Positions 34,837 to 42,168 of a stretch of 49,376 nucleotides of DNA are shown piece after piece. Both the position numbers and the translations under genes were made by a program. The notes beneath the pieces are model-generated. The model worked only from the letters and a program-made list of their open reading frames with translations. It made no database searches and had not been told where the DNA came from. The DNA is from Gemmatimonadota bacterium (lineage in GTDB: Bacteria > Latescibacterota > UBA2968 > GCA-2709665), in assembly GCA_028873695.1 (NCBI GenBank), contig JAPPNU010000016.1, positions 1 through 49,376 of the forward strand, read 5' to 3'. The stretch's first letter is position 1; each line of letters opens with the position of its first letter.

Positions 34837-34948
34837 GAGCGAGGGCATCCTGCCCTCGACGGCTGATTCGCGCGGCTCTGGCGCCGTCATTTTCAATGAT
34901 TCGGGTATTGTGGACCACACGAGGTCCGAGGGCAGGATGCCCTCGCTC
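34837..34948. repeat. Long inverted repeat with self-palindromic arms
   Basis: Arms 34837-34858 and 34927-34948 are exact 22-base reverse complements (core GAGGGCATCCTGCCCTC). Each arm also folds on itself (GAGGGCA/TGCCCTC). The 68-base spacer contains no gene. It may be a non-autonomous mobile repeat or a structured RNA element. Confidence 0.8.
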
Positions 34949-35007
34949 CGGATACCAGTGGATCATGCCGTGATAGAGGAATTGAATTAATCCTATGGCT
35001 CACCCTG

Positions 35008-35307
35008 TTATCCGAGAGTCGCGACGTGATCAAGATTCATGCTGGAAATTGAACCTTCCTCGTAGCAGGCATACCAGTCTTCAGCGTTCGGGATATTCAC
35101 CATGTCCGCCTGTGCCTTGTTCGCGTCGCCCTCTGATTCCCAGTAAACGACGTCGGTATAGCCTCCGGCACGATTCCGATGAATCTCCCACTTCTTGAAA
35201 CCTGGCTGTCTGCTCATCCAATTGTTCAAAACGTCGCGTGCGACAGCCAGAAGATGCTCCTCCGAGACACTCTCCGCCAACTTGTAACTGATGATGTCTT
35301 TGTACAT
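35008..35307 (-). CDS. Small dimeric alpha/beta-barrel (ABM/EthD-like) protein
   Basis: A 99-residue protein with the pattern of antibiotic-biosynthesis-monooxygenase-type ferredoxin folds: a helix with many acidic residues, then QPGFKKWEIHRN and YTDVVYWESEGDANKAQADM. Such proteins act as small oxygenases or isomerases or have unknown roles. ATG 35307 is chosen because AAGGA lies 8 bases upstream; a GTG two codons earlier is too close to it. No clear partner gene. Confidence 0.7.
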   Translation of the reverse strand: MYKDIISYKLAESVSEEHLLAVARDVLNNWMSRQPGFKKWEIHRNRAGGYTDVVYWESEGDANKAQADMVNIPNAEDWYACYEEGSISSMNLDHVATLG

Positions 35308-35830
35308 TTTCACAATCCTTTGAGTTAACCCAATCCTCAGCTCAACTTCCCGTCTCGCGGACGGCGATTTCCTTTCAATGAGAGTCTCTATTGTAAGGAA
35401 GCGAGTCGACGTCAGGCCCTCCTCCCTCTTTCCTTTAGGAGAGAGGGCCGGGGAGAGAGGTCTGCGCCTTTTCGTGATCGCCTACATCAGGGCGTTGGCG
35501 TCAACTGATTCGGTTTTTCGGTTTTGGCTGATGGCTGATAGCTGACAGCTCCCTTTGAGAGGGCCGGGGAGAGAGGTCTGCGCCTTTCGTGATCGCCTAC
35601 ATCAGGGCGTTGGCGTCAACTGATTCGGTTTTTTGGTGCTGGCTGACGGCTGATCGCTGACAGCGCCTTTTGAGAGGCCGGGGAGAGAGGTCTGCGCCTT
35701 TCGTGATCGCCTACATCAGGGCGTTGGCATCAACTGATTCGGTTTTTTGGTGCTGGCTGACGGCTGTAAACTGATAGCTGACAGCTCCTTTTGAGGGACC
35801 GGGCGAAGACGTCCTGCTTTGCGCGCCTCG
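35308..35830. other. Repeat-filled intergenic region
   Basis: No gene. Most of it is the tandem array at 35441-35792, preceded by TCCCTCTTTCCTTTAGGAGAG, which is also seen at 18638-18655 and, inverted, near 16610-16630. Confidence 0.7.
35441..35792 (+). repeat. Three tandem units of about 116 bases
   Basis: Units begin at 35441, 35557 and 35672 with GAGAGGGCCGGGGAGAGAGG (one base shorter in the third), and a fourth partial unit starts at about 35793. Each contains CGTGATCGCCTACATCAGGG, GGCGTCAACTGATTCGG and a GCTGACGGCTGATC tail. Unit heads and tails match the repeats at 16530, 18640 and 27530, while the middle differs from the 18640 version. Confidence 0.9.
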
Positions 35831-36421
35831 CTACGCCAGCGAATCCAGGAGTTCAAGTATTTCCTGCTGTTCGGCCAGATCGAACTGACTCGATCCGATG
35901 TACATATATCTGATCACGCCGCTGCTGTCGACGATGAACGTCGCGGGACGGGCAATGCTGTTGCTCAACCCGCGATTCGCGAGGCCGGTCCATTCATGCA
36001 GGGCAAAGCCGAATCTGTCGATGACGAACGTCGCGGGACGGACGACATAGTAGGTGACGTTGTGCATCGCCAGGGCGAACCAGTGGCGTACCCCATAGCT
36101 CCTGATGACGCTCCAGTCCTCGTCCGCCAGAAGCGGAAAAGTGATCCCGTTGCTTTCAGCGTATTCGCGGATTTCGCAAAGCGGCTGTCCCGCGCCGATG
36201 GCAATTGATATCGCTTTGCGTTCGGCGTACGCTTCGGTATGTTCCTGCACGGTCGCCAACTGACGACGGCTTCTGCGTCACCAGGTCCCTCGGAAAAACG
36301 TCAGAACGACGTTTTTCTTCTGACGATACGATGCCAACGACACTTCTCGCAGCTGGTGCGACGGGAGCGTGAACAAGGGGGCGGTATCGCCGACGCTGAG
36401 AATCCTGCTTTTTCGCGGCAT
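35831..36421 (-). CDS. Peroxiredoxin-like selenoprotein candidate (in-frame UGA at the peroxidatic position)
   Basis: Read with UGA as selenocysteine, this is a 196-residue thioredoxin-fold peroxiredoxin-like protein: GDTAPLFTLP (11-20), VVLTFFRGTW (38-47), U48, then RRSRRQL (49-55) and two copies of RPATF(V/I)(I/V)D (128-135, 158-165). In cysteine homologues this site reads W-C-x-x-C-R-x-Q-L; here the first Cys codon is TGA (36280-36278) and the second Cys is Ser51. Coding similarity continues in the same frame after TGA for 148 codons. Immediately downstream a stem GUCGUC/GGCGAC (36267-36262 with 36257-36252) carries loop AGUU, 16 bases after UGA, consistent with bacterial SECIS spacing and a G in the first two loop bases. 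ATG 36421 is the only start in this frame and has no clear SD. It is divergent from the next gene with only 27 bases between. A nonsense mutant is the alternative. Confidence 0.75.
36252..36267 (-). promoter_or_regulatory. Putative bacterial SECIS stem-loop
   Basis: In mRNA sense GUCGUC-AGUU-GGCGAC forms a 6-bp stem (one G-U pair) with a 4-base loop, beginning 10 bases and looping 16 bases after the in-frame UGA at 36280-36278. A further GC/GC pair can form below an internal loop. Geometry agrees with known bacterial SECIS elements, which SelB recognises. Base following UGA is C, a favourable context. Confidence 0.5.
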
Positions 36422-36448
36422 AATGCAAGTTTCTGAGGATCATCCACG

Positions 36449-37207
36449 ATGGACGGCGAATTGTTGAAACGGGGGTTTGTCCCCGGTCCATTGACGCCCG
36501 CGCAATGCAGCGCGCTGGACGCCAACGGCTTCGTCATCCTTGAAAACGTCATCGCTCCCGACTGGCTGGCCGGGCTGCGCCGGGCCTTTGACGAGATCTT
36601 CGCCCGCGAGGGCGACAAAGCCGGCGTTGAGGTCGCCCAGATGGAGGGCGTGCGCCGCCTCGCCGACCTGGTGAACAAGGGTACGGTCTTCGACGATGTG
36701 TACCTGCAGCCGACGCTGCTCACTGCGGTCTGGCACGTCCTCCAGCGGCCTTTCAAGCTGCACTCGCTCAACGGACACGATCCGCTACCCGGGAGCGGGT
36801 TGCAGGGCCTGCACACGGATTGGGGCGGGCCCACCGTTCCGGGAGGACCGTACCACGTCGTCAATTCGATGTGGATGCTGGACGATTTCACCAGGGCCAA
36901 CGGGGCGACCCGCTGCGTACCCGGAAGCCATCGCAAGCCCGGCGGTGTACGCGACCACGTAACCGATGGCATGGCCGATCACCCCGAGCAAGTGCAGCTG
37001 ACGGGCCGCGCCGGCTCGGTCGCCGCCTTCAACGGCAGCCTCTTTCACAGCTCGTACCGCAACCTCAGCGACGCCCCACGCCGCACCTTGCACTGCGCAT
37101 TTATCGCCCGCGAACACGCGCAGCAGACGAACCAGCGCGAGTACTTGCGGCCCGAAACCGCCCGCCGGATCTCGCCGCTCGCACGCTACATCCTGGACGT
37201 GGAGTGA
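36449..37207 (+). CDS. Phytanoyl-CoA dioxygenase (PhyH) family protein
   Basis: A 252-residue Fe(II)/2-oxoglutarate oxygenase with LHTDWGG (His122, Asp124), LFHSSYRN (His200) and PRRTLHCAF (Arg 211 or 212). NGFVILENVI at 26-35 is the family start. CVPGSHRKPG precedes the distal His. It is only distantly similar to the PhyH protein at 33955-34725. GAGGA lies 9 bases before the ATG. It is divergently transcribed from the selenoprotein candidate and upstream of ridA. Confidence 0.9.
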   Translation: MDGELLKRGFVPGPLTPAQCSALDANGFVILENVIAPDWLAGLRRAFDEIFAREGDKAGVEVAQMEGVRRLADLVNKGTVFDDVYLQPTLLTAVWHVLQRPFKLHSLNGHDPLPGSGLQGLHTDWGGPTVPGGPYHVVNSMWMLDDFTRANGATRCVPGSHRKPGGVRDHVTDGMADHPEQVQLTGRAGSVAAFNGSLFHSSYRNLSDAPRRTLHCAFIAREHAQQTNQREYLRPETARRISPLARYILDVE

Positions 37208-37385
37208 ACCCCAGGGCATTTCTCATGACCGCTTTTTCTTCTTGTGATCCATCGGGTACGCAGAGGATAGAATCGCACGGGCATCGGCAATATGCAATGC
37301 ACGCCAGACGTACGCAAGGGTCCGGCGGTAGCCCTGCTGGAGGAGTGGGCGGCGGTCGAAGCAACCTGTAAATAAAGGAAAAACC

Positions 37386-37757
37386 ATGAAACGCAAACGC
37401 ATACCGACCAGCAGTCCGTTTGGCGCGGAGTTTGGCTATTCACGCGCCGTGCGTGCGGACCGTCACGTTCACGTCGCCGGTACCTGCGCCCAGCCGCCGC
37501 ATGACCGGGGCGATGCCTACGAGCAGGCCAGGGGCGCATTGGGAATCATCGCCACGGCGCTCGACGAGACCGGCGCAGGGATCGAAGACGTGGTGCGGAC
37601 GGTTGTGTACATTACGGACGTGGCACACGCTGATGGCGTCACCCGTGCCCACCGCGAGGTGTTTGGCGAGATTCTACCGGCCTCGACCCTGGTTGTCGTC
37701 GCCGCGCTGCTCAAACCGCATCTGGTCGTCGAGATCGAGGCCTACGCCATCAATTGA
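37386..37757 (+). CDS. RidA/YjgF family enamine/imine deaminase
   Basis: A 123-residue trimeric-type RidA homologue. RidA hydrolyses reactive 2-aminoacrylate and related enamines. Conserved residues are present: VVRTVVYITD with the carboxylate-binding Arg, the ARGALGIIATAL helix and the C-terminal VEIEAYAI with Glu. The N-terminal GYSRAVRADRHVHVAG replaces the usual 'YSQAV' pattern. AAAGGA precedes the ATG by 7 bases. It lies in the same direction as the PhyH gene 178 bases upstream. Confidence 0.9.
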   Translation: MKRKRIPTSSPFGAEFGYSRAVRADRHVHVAGTCAQPPHDRGDAYEQARGALGIIATALDETGAGIEDVVRTVVYITDVAHADGVTRAHREVFGEILPASTLVVVAALLKPHLVVEIEAYAIN

Positions 37758-37866
37758 CCGTGGCAGACCGTTGAAAAAGCCCATACGGGCTACGACCCGA
37801 TTCCCCGATCGGTCACCAGCGGCGATGGAGTCCGCCTGGAGACCGTTACCGGAGGCGTATAAACCT

Positions 37867-39402
37867 ATGTCCTCGACCGGCCCTCGCTTATGGCCTCTCT
37901 ATCTGCTCGCAGGCATCGTCGTTTTGGCGCTCCTGCTCATCTGGCTGCCCGAATCCCTCCATCGCCAGCAACAGGTCATGCGCACCATGGGCCTCTTCAT
38001 CCTCGCCGTTATCCTTGCTTTGCTCTGGCTGCTCTTTGCATCGCGGCTGGCCTGGGGACGGCGCCTGCGCTATTTCGGCGGCATCGTCGTTGTCATTGCG
38101 CTTGGCATCGGGTTTCTTCGCATCAAGGGGTTGAGCGGCGATTTCGTGCCGGTCCTCGAATGGCGTTGGAGCGCTGCGGGCGAAGCCCTCGCCCCTGAAG
38201 GAGGGGCCGCCACCGCGCTCGACGCCCGCGATTGGCCGCAATTCCTCGGCCCCGAGCGCAACAACCGCCTCCGGGGCGTCCGCCTCGAGCGCGACTGGAC
38301 CAGGCGCCCGCCGCGTGAAATCTGGCGTCGTCCGGTCGGCGCCGGGTGGTCCTCCTTTGCGATTGCCGGCGGCCGGGCCGTCACCCAGGAGCAGCACGGC
38401 CCCGAGGAGCAGGTCATCTGCTACGACCTGGCAACGGGCCGCAAGCTCTGGCAGCACGCCGATTTTACTCGCTACGAGTCCGCCATCGCCGGGGTCGGTC
38501 CGCGCGCTACGCCTACGATCGCTGGAGGCCGGGTTTTCACCCTGGGCGCAACAGGAATCCTCAATTGCCTGGATCTGGCCGGCGGGGCGCAGATCTGGTC
38601 GCGGGACATCCTCGCCGACAACCGGGCTGAGGCCAGTATGTGGGGCAACAGCTGTTCGCCGCTGGTCCTCGACACCCTGGTGGTCGTCAGCGCCGGAGGG
38701 CGGGATGAACGCTCGCTGGTGGCCTATCACCGCCAGACCGGCGCGTTTGTCTGGGGCGGAGGCAAAGACAGGGCCGGCTACAGCTCGCCGCGGCTGGTTA
38801 CACTTGCCGGACGCGAGCAGATCCTGATTTTCAACAGCTATAGCGTGGTCGGGCACGATCCGCGCAACGGAGTTCCCCTCTGGCGTGAGCCCTGGGAGCA
38901 GGTCCAGTGCGTTGCCAACCCGCTGCCCTTGCCCGGGAACCGGGTTCTGGTCTCCTCTGGCTACGGCATTGGCGCCAGGCTCTATCAGGTAAACGCCGCG
39001 CCCGACGGCCTGACAAGCGAGATCGTCTGGCGAAGCCCGCGGCTCAAGGCCAAATTCGCCAACATGGTCGAACACGACGGTTTTGTCTATGGACTCGACG
39101 ACGGGGTGCTGGTCTGCCTCGACCCGCGAGACGGCAAGCGCCGCTGGAAGCGCGGGCGGTACGGCCACGGCCAGCTCATCCTGATTGACGACGTCTTGCT
39201 GATCATGAGCGAATCGGGCGACGTGGTACTGGTCGAGGCCCGCTCGGACCGCCACGTCGAACTGGCGCACATGACGGTTTTCTCCGGCAAAACCTGGAAT
39301 CCCCCGTCCTTTGCCGCGCCCTATCTGCTGGTGCGCACGGATAGCGAGGCCGCCTGCTACGAACTGGCGCTTGCAGACGAGACTCAGGCGCAACGTTTCT
39401 GA
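37867..39402 (+). CDS. Membrane-anchored PQQ-like beta-propeller protein
   Basis: A 511-residue protein with three N-terminal membrane segments (about 9-27, 39-58, 70-84), then an outside domain of PQQ-like repeats (EEQVICYDLATGRKLWQ, GGRVFTLGATGILNCLDLAGGAQIW, DGVLVCLDPRDGKRRWK). The start of the domain carries DWPQFLGPERNN, typical of 'PQQ-binding-like' proteins in planctomycete-like and Latescibacteria genomes. No quinoprotein catalytic residues are evident, so it is probably a scaffold or sensor rather than a dehydrogenase. GGAGG lies 11 bases before ATG 37867; longer frames upstream overlap ridA and are rejected. Confidence 0.85.
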   Translation: MSSTGPRLWPLYLLAGIVVLALLLIWLPESLHRQQQVMRTMGLFILAVILALLWLLFASRLAWGRRLRYFGGIVVVIALGIGFLRIKGLSGDFVPVLEWRWSAAGEALAPEGGAATALDARDWPQFLGPERNNRLRGVRLERDWTRRPPREIWRRPVGAGWSSFAIAGGRAVTQEQHGPEEQVICYDLATGRKLWQHADFTRYESAIAGVGPRATPTIAGGRVFTLGATGILNCLDLAGGAQIWSRDILADNRAEASMWGNSCSPLVLDTLVVVSAGGRDERSLVAYHRQTGAFVWGGGKDRAGYSSPRLVTLAGREQILIFNSYSVVGHDPRNGVPLWREPWEQVQCVANPLPLPGNRVLVSSGYGIGARLYQVNAAPDGLTSEIVWRSPRLKAKFANMVEHDGFVYGLDDGVLVCLDPRDGKRRWKRGRYGHGQLILIDDVLLIMSESGDVVLVEARSDRHVELAHMTVFSGKTWNPPSFAAPYLLVRTDSEAACYELALADETQAQRF

Positions 39403-39435
39403 CAGGGGCTATACACGCGGGCGAAGTCCTCCATG

Positions 39436-39810
39436 CTATTCCTCCTTGATCTGACCCTGGAGAACGGTCAGTGCATCCCACGTCGACGGAAATCCGCCGA
39501 AAGCGCTCATCTGCAACATAACCTCCTCTATTTCCGTTCTCGTGGAGCCGCAACCGAGGGCCCGGTCAATGTGAACAGCAAGTTGCCGGGGCCTGCCGAG
39601 AACCGTCAGGGCCGCGATCGTGCATAGCAGACGGGTCTTGATGTCCAGCCCGTCCCGTCCGTAAAGGTCGTGCATCACCTGCTCCATCACGAGTCGCTCG
39701 AATTCCGGATGAAGTGTGCGCATCTTCCTGGCGGAGGCCTTTGCAGCGGCCTCTCCGAGCATCGACGAGAGCACTCTGCGGCCAGCTTCGTAGCGGTCGC
39801 TTTCGGTCAT
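39436..39810 (-). CDS. Carboxymuconolactone decarboxylase (CMD) family protein
   Basis: A 124-residue all-helical CMD-fold protein (DIKTRLLCTIAALTVLGRPRQLAVHIDRAL, then GCGSTRTEIEEVMLQMSAFGGFPSTWDAL). It resembles gamma-carboxymuconolactone decarboxylases more than AhpD because the CxxC redox pair is absent. GGGGAGG precedes the ATG by about 5 bases. It is convergent with the propeller gene. Confidence 0.85.
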   Translation of the reverse strand: MTESDRYEAGRRVLSSMLGEAAAKASARKMRTLHPEFERLVMEQVMHDLYGRDGLDIKTRLLCTIAALTVLGRPRQLAVHIDRALGCGSTRTEIEEVMLQMSAFGGFPSTWDALTVLQGQIKEE

Positions 39811-39898
39811 ACATCCTCCCCGTGGTTGTCGATTGGAACTTTAGCTGAAGCGTCGCCCGCCGCCAGCCGGTCAAAGGCGTCCGTTGGCGCGTGACGGT

Positions 39899-40375
39899 TT
39901 ACCCATTGCGGAACGCCTTCTCCATCCCGGCAATATCCAGCTTGCTCATCTTCAAAAATGCCGCGGTCACGCGTTCGACCGCCGCCGCATCGTCACTCGC
40001 CATCATTTCTCCCAGCGCGGCGGGCACGATCTGCCAGGAAACGCCGAAGCGGTCGGTGAGCCAGCCGCATCGGCCTTCCTCGCCGCCATCGGACGTCAGG
40101 CGTTCCCATAATCTGTCCACCTCGTTCTGATCGACACAGTTTACGGACAGCGACATCGCCGGGCTGTGGGTGTACATGGGACCGCCGTTGATGATGCAGA
40201 ACGCCTGCCCCGCCAGTACGAACACCGCGGTCATGATGTCGCCGGCCTTGCCCATGCCGGCTTCGGTGTAGCGTGTGATGTTCGTAACGCGCGCATCTTC
40301 GAAGCACGAGGTGTAGAGTTCGAGCGCTTCCTCCACCCGGCCGTCAAACCACAGATTGGTGACGATTTTCTGCAT
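39899..40375 (-). CDS. VOC superfamily protein, PhnB/3-demethylubiquinone methyltransferase-like
   Basis: A 158-residue glyoxalase-fold protein. VTNLWFDGRVEEALELYTSCF starts the domain, with VLAGQAFCIINGGPMYTHSPAMSLSVNC in the middle and TDRFGVSWQIVP near the end, all typical of the PhnB subfamily, whose function is mostly unknown. GGAGA lies 8 bases before the ATG. Likely unrelated in function to its neighbours. Confidence 0.88.
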   Translation of the reverse strand: MQKIVTNLWFDGRVEEALELYTSCFEDARVTNITRYTEAGMGKAGDIMTAVFVLAGQAFCIINGGPMYTHSPAMSLSVNCVDQNEVDRLWERLTSDGGEEGRCGWLTDRFGVSWQIVPAALGEMMASDDAAAVERVTAAFLKMSKLDIAGMEKAFRNG

Positions 40376-40431
40376 GGGTCATTCTCCACTGTTCAGGTTG
40401 TCTGTGTACGGCGGCGCCTCCGTTAATTCCT

Positions 40432-41859
40432 TCAGGAGAACAGATCTTCCACTATTGCTCGAGCTCGCTCGACCACTGTTTCCAGGCAGCCGGGGGCGAG
40501 TTTGGCCCAGTAGGTCACGTCTTCGTTGGCCTCGTGTCCGCCGCGGGCGTAGGCCTCCCGCGTAGGCAGGTAGCCCACGTAGTGCGTCGTGAGGTGCGTC
40601 GTGAGGTGCGCCGGGAAGAGATACGGCGCCGGCGAGTTCGTCTTGAGTGCGAGTTGCCCTTCGACGAAGGGCTCGCCGGGCAGACCGATAATGCACAGGT
40701 CGCCGATGCGGAACGCCTGGATTTCATAGGAGAATTCGTCGTCCGGTTCCCGGCACAATTCGACGCTGCGGGTCGAAGCAGCCCGGAACCACTGAGGGTC
40801 CACCTGTCCGTTTGCGCCGCGCGGCGGTTCGGGACTCCCGGACAGGATCGCTTCGACCTCGCGCTGGCGCTCGATCGGAATATTGCGGAACGGCAGCCGG
40901 ACGTTTTCGATGTTAAAGGACGGCGCATCGATTTCGGCAAACGCCATACCGTGAACGATTCGTTCGCTCATCTCTGCGAGTTCGCGACCCATACGCCGGT
41001 GGTCCGGCCGGTAATCCGAGTCGAAGGGATGCCTGGGGTTGATATTGCCGCAACAGCCGTTGACCACAAGCGGCACCGCGTCCGAACCGAACAGTTGCTG
41101 CATCTCACCCGTCCATGCGCCGGGCCAATCCGCCGATACCGCCCGGTAGGTGTCGCGATGACTGAACGCATTGACGGGGTGGCAGGTGTAGTGCAGGAGA
41201 AAGGCGAACGGCCGCTCATCCAAATCCCGGACGCAGCACACGCCGACTTCCGGGTCCATCGGTCCTTCGAGATAGCAGACGTCCGTGTTTCCGAACGGCC
41301 TTTTTTCCCGGCCCAGAGGGGCGGGCATGGTGATGGTTCCGTCCCGTCGGATGCCGCGGCGATTGAAGGCCAGGTCACCCAACACGCCGCGGCCCAGACC
41401 GATGCGCGCGGGTTGCAGCCCGCCCGCCGCTTTCACCGCTGCCTCCACGGCTGCGGCCGCCGCCCGGTCGCCGTAGGCGCGTTCGGCCCCGCGCAGATAC
41501 TCAGTCGCCTCGCTGGTCTCCAGCGGGAAATCCGGATCCAGCATGAAGTAGCCCATACTTGGCGCGGAGTGCGTCTGGGTGGCCTGGACCATGATCGCGT
41601 CAGGCGCAATGCCGGTACGCTCCGTGATACCGGCGCGGATCCTCTCCGTGTAGTCCTGAGTGACAATCGTCAGATCCAAAACCACGATGCAAATGCGCCG
41701 CCCTCCGGCTTCGAAGACGATCGCTTTTGCAAAGAGCGGATCCAGAACGGCCTCGGCCGGACGGTGCTCGCCGGCCCCGCTTCCGGCCAGGTGCGTCCCC
41801 AGCGTCGGCGTGATGTCAACCATCGCCGCTCCGGCTCTCAAATCGTTAGTCTCGGGCAT
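40432..41859 (-). CDS. Neutral/alkaline ceramidase N-terminal domain protein
   Basis: A 475-residue protein with the ceramidase amidase fold: AAMVDITPTLGTHLAG at 11-26, QATQTHSAP with a probable zinc His, HYTCHPVNAF, and NGCCGNINPRHPF around the nucleophile region. Such proteins hydrolyse N-acyl bonds of ceramide or other lipids and sugars. No signal peptide, unlike secreted ceramidases. AAGGA lies 8 bases before the ATG. A 12-base tandem duplication (40582-40605) encodes LTTH twice near the C-terminus, where the paired motif HLTTHLTTHYVGY stands. Confidence 0.85.
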   Translation of the reverse strand: MPETNDLRAGAAMVDITPTLGTHLAGSGAGEHRPAEAVLDPLFAKAIVFEAGGRRICIVVLDLTIVTQDYTERIRAGITERTGIAPDAIMVQATQTHSAPSMGYFMLDPDFPLETSEATEYLRGAERAYGDRAAAAAVEAAVKAAGGLQPARIGLGRGVLGDLAFNRRGIRRDGTITMPAPLGREKRPFGNTDVCYLEGPMDPEVGVCCVRDLDERPFAFLLHYTCHPVNAFSHRDTYRAVSADWPGAWTGEMQQLFGSDAVPLVVNGCCGNINPRHPFDSDYRPDHRRMGRELAEMSERIVHGMAFAEIDAPSFNIENVRLPFRNIPIERQREVEAILSGSPEPPRGANGQVDPQWFRAASTRSVELCREPDDEFSYEIQAFRIGDLCIIGLPGEPFVEGQLALKTNSPAPYLFPAHLTTHLTTHYVGYLPTREAYARGGHEANEDVTYWAKLAPGCLETVVERARAIVEDLFS

Positions 41860-42168
41860 GGTTATTCCTTTTTGCGCCGTAGGCGTTAGAGGTTACAATG
41901 GGTTTGGCGACACACCGATCGAAGAACCGCGTCAACCGGCCTGGATGATGGAATGATCCCTGGAGTGCCGGGCGCCCACAAGGGACGCCCCTACAAATAC
42001 CAGAATTCTACGAATTGAACGATCCGGATTTCGCGCCGGCGTTGAATTCGTAGGGGCGTCCCTTGTAGGCGCCCGCCTTGTCGCTTCTATCCATGTTTAC
42101 TGTTCTATTCAAGATACATACATCCATTTTACGCAGAAGTCACGCTGTAATTTTCCGAGGGAGAGTGA
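41860..42168. other. Divergent intergenic region with inverted repeat
   Basis: 309 bases between divergent genes. Both promoters must lie here but no clear -35/-10 pair is evident. It contains the inverted repeat at 41970-42074. GAGGGAGAG at 42157-42165 is the RBS of the following gene. Confidence 0.6.
41970..42074. repeat. Inverted repeat, GGGGCGTCCC family
   Basis: Arms 41970-41994 and 42050-42074 are 25-base reverse complements with one mismatch (core GGGACGCCCCTAC). Spacer includes GAATTCTACGAATTGAAC and GTTGAATTCGTAG, also complementary. It is related to the palindromes at 16694 and 27434. Confidence 0.8.

Noticed and set aside
35441..35792. CRISPR array
   Set aside because: Three 116-base units repeat almost end to end, with no short repeat/unique spacer alternation and no cas gene nearby.
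35831..36259. Truncated 142-residue redoxin starting after the TGA
   Set aside because: It would use a TTG inside the thioredoxin fold without SD and lose the active site. The intact upstream half in the same frame makes a read-through protein much more likely.
37386..37757. ridA and upstream PhyH as parts of a dedicated pathway with the selenoprotein candidate
   Set aside because: Proximity is the only link; there are separate gaps and different known roles, and no overlap or shared motif supports it.
37420..39402. 660-codon start for the propeller protein
   Set aside because: The first 149 codons overlap ridA out of frame and read as low-quality Arg/Pro sequence. ATG 37867 starts directly at the first membrane segment with an SD.
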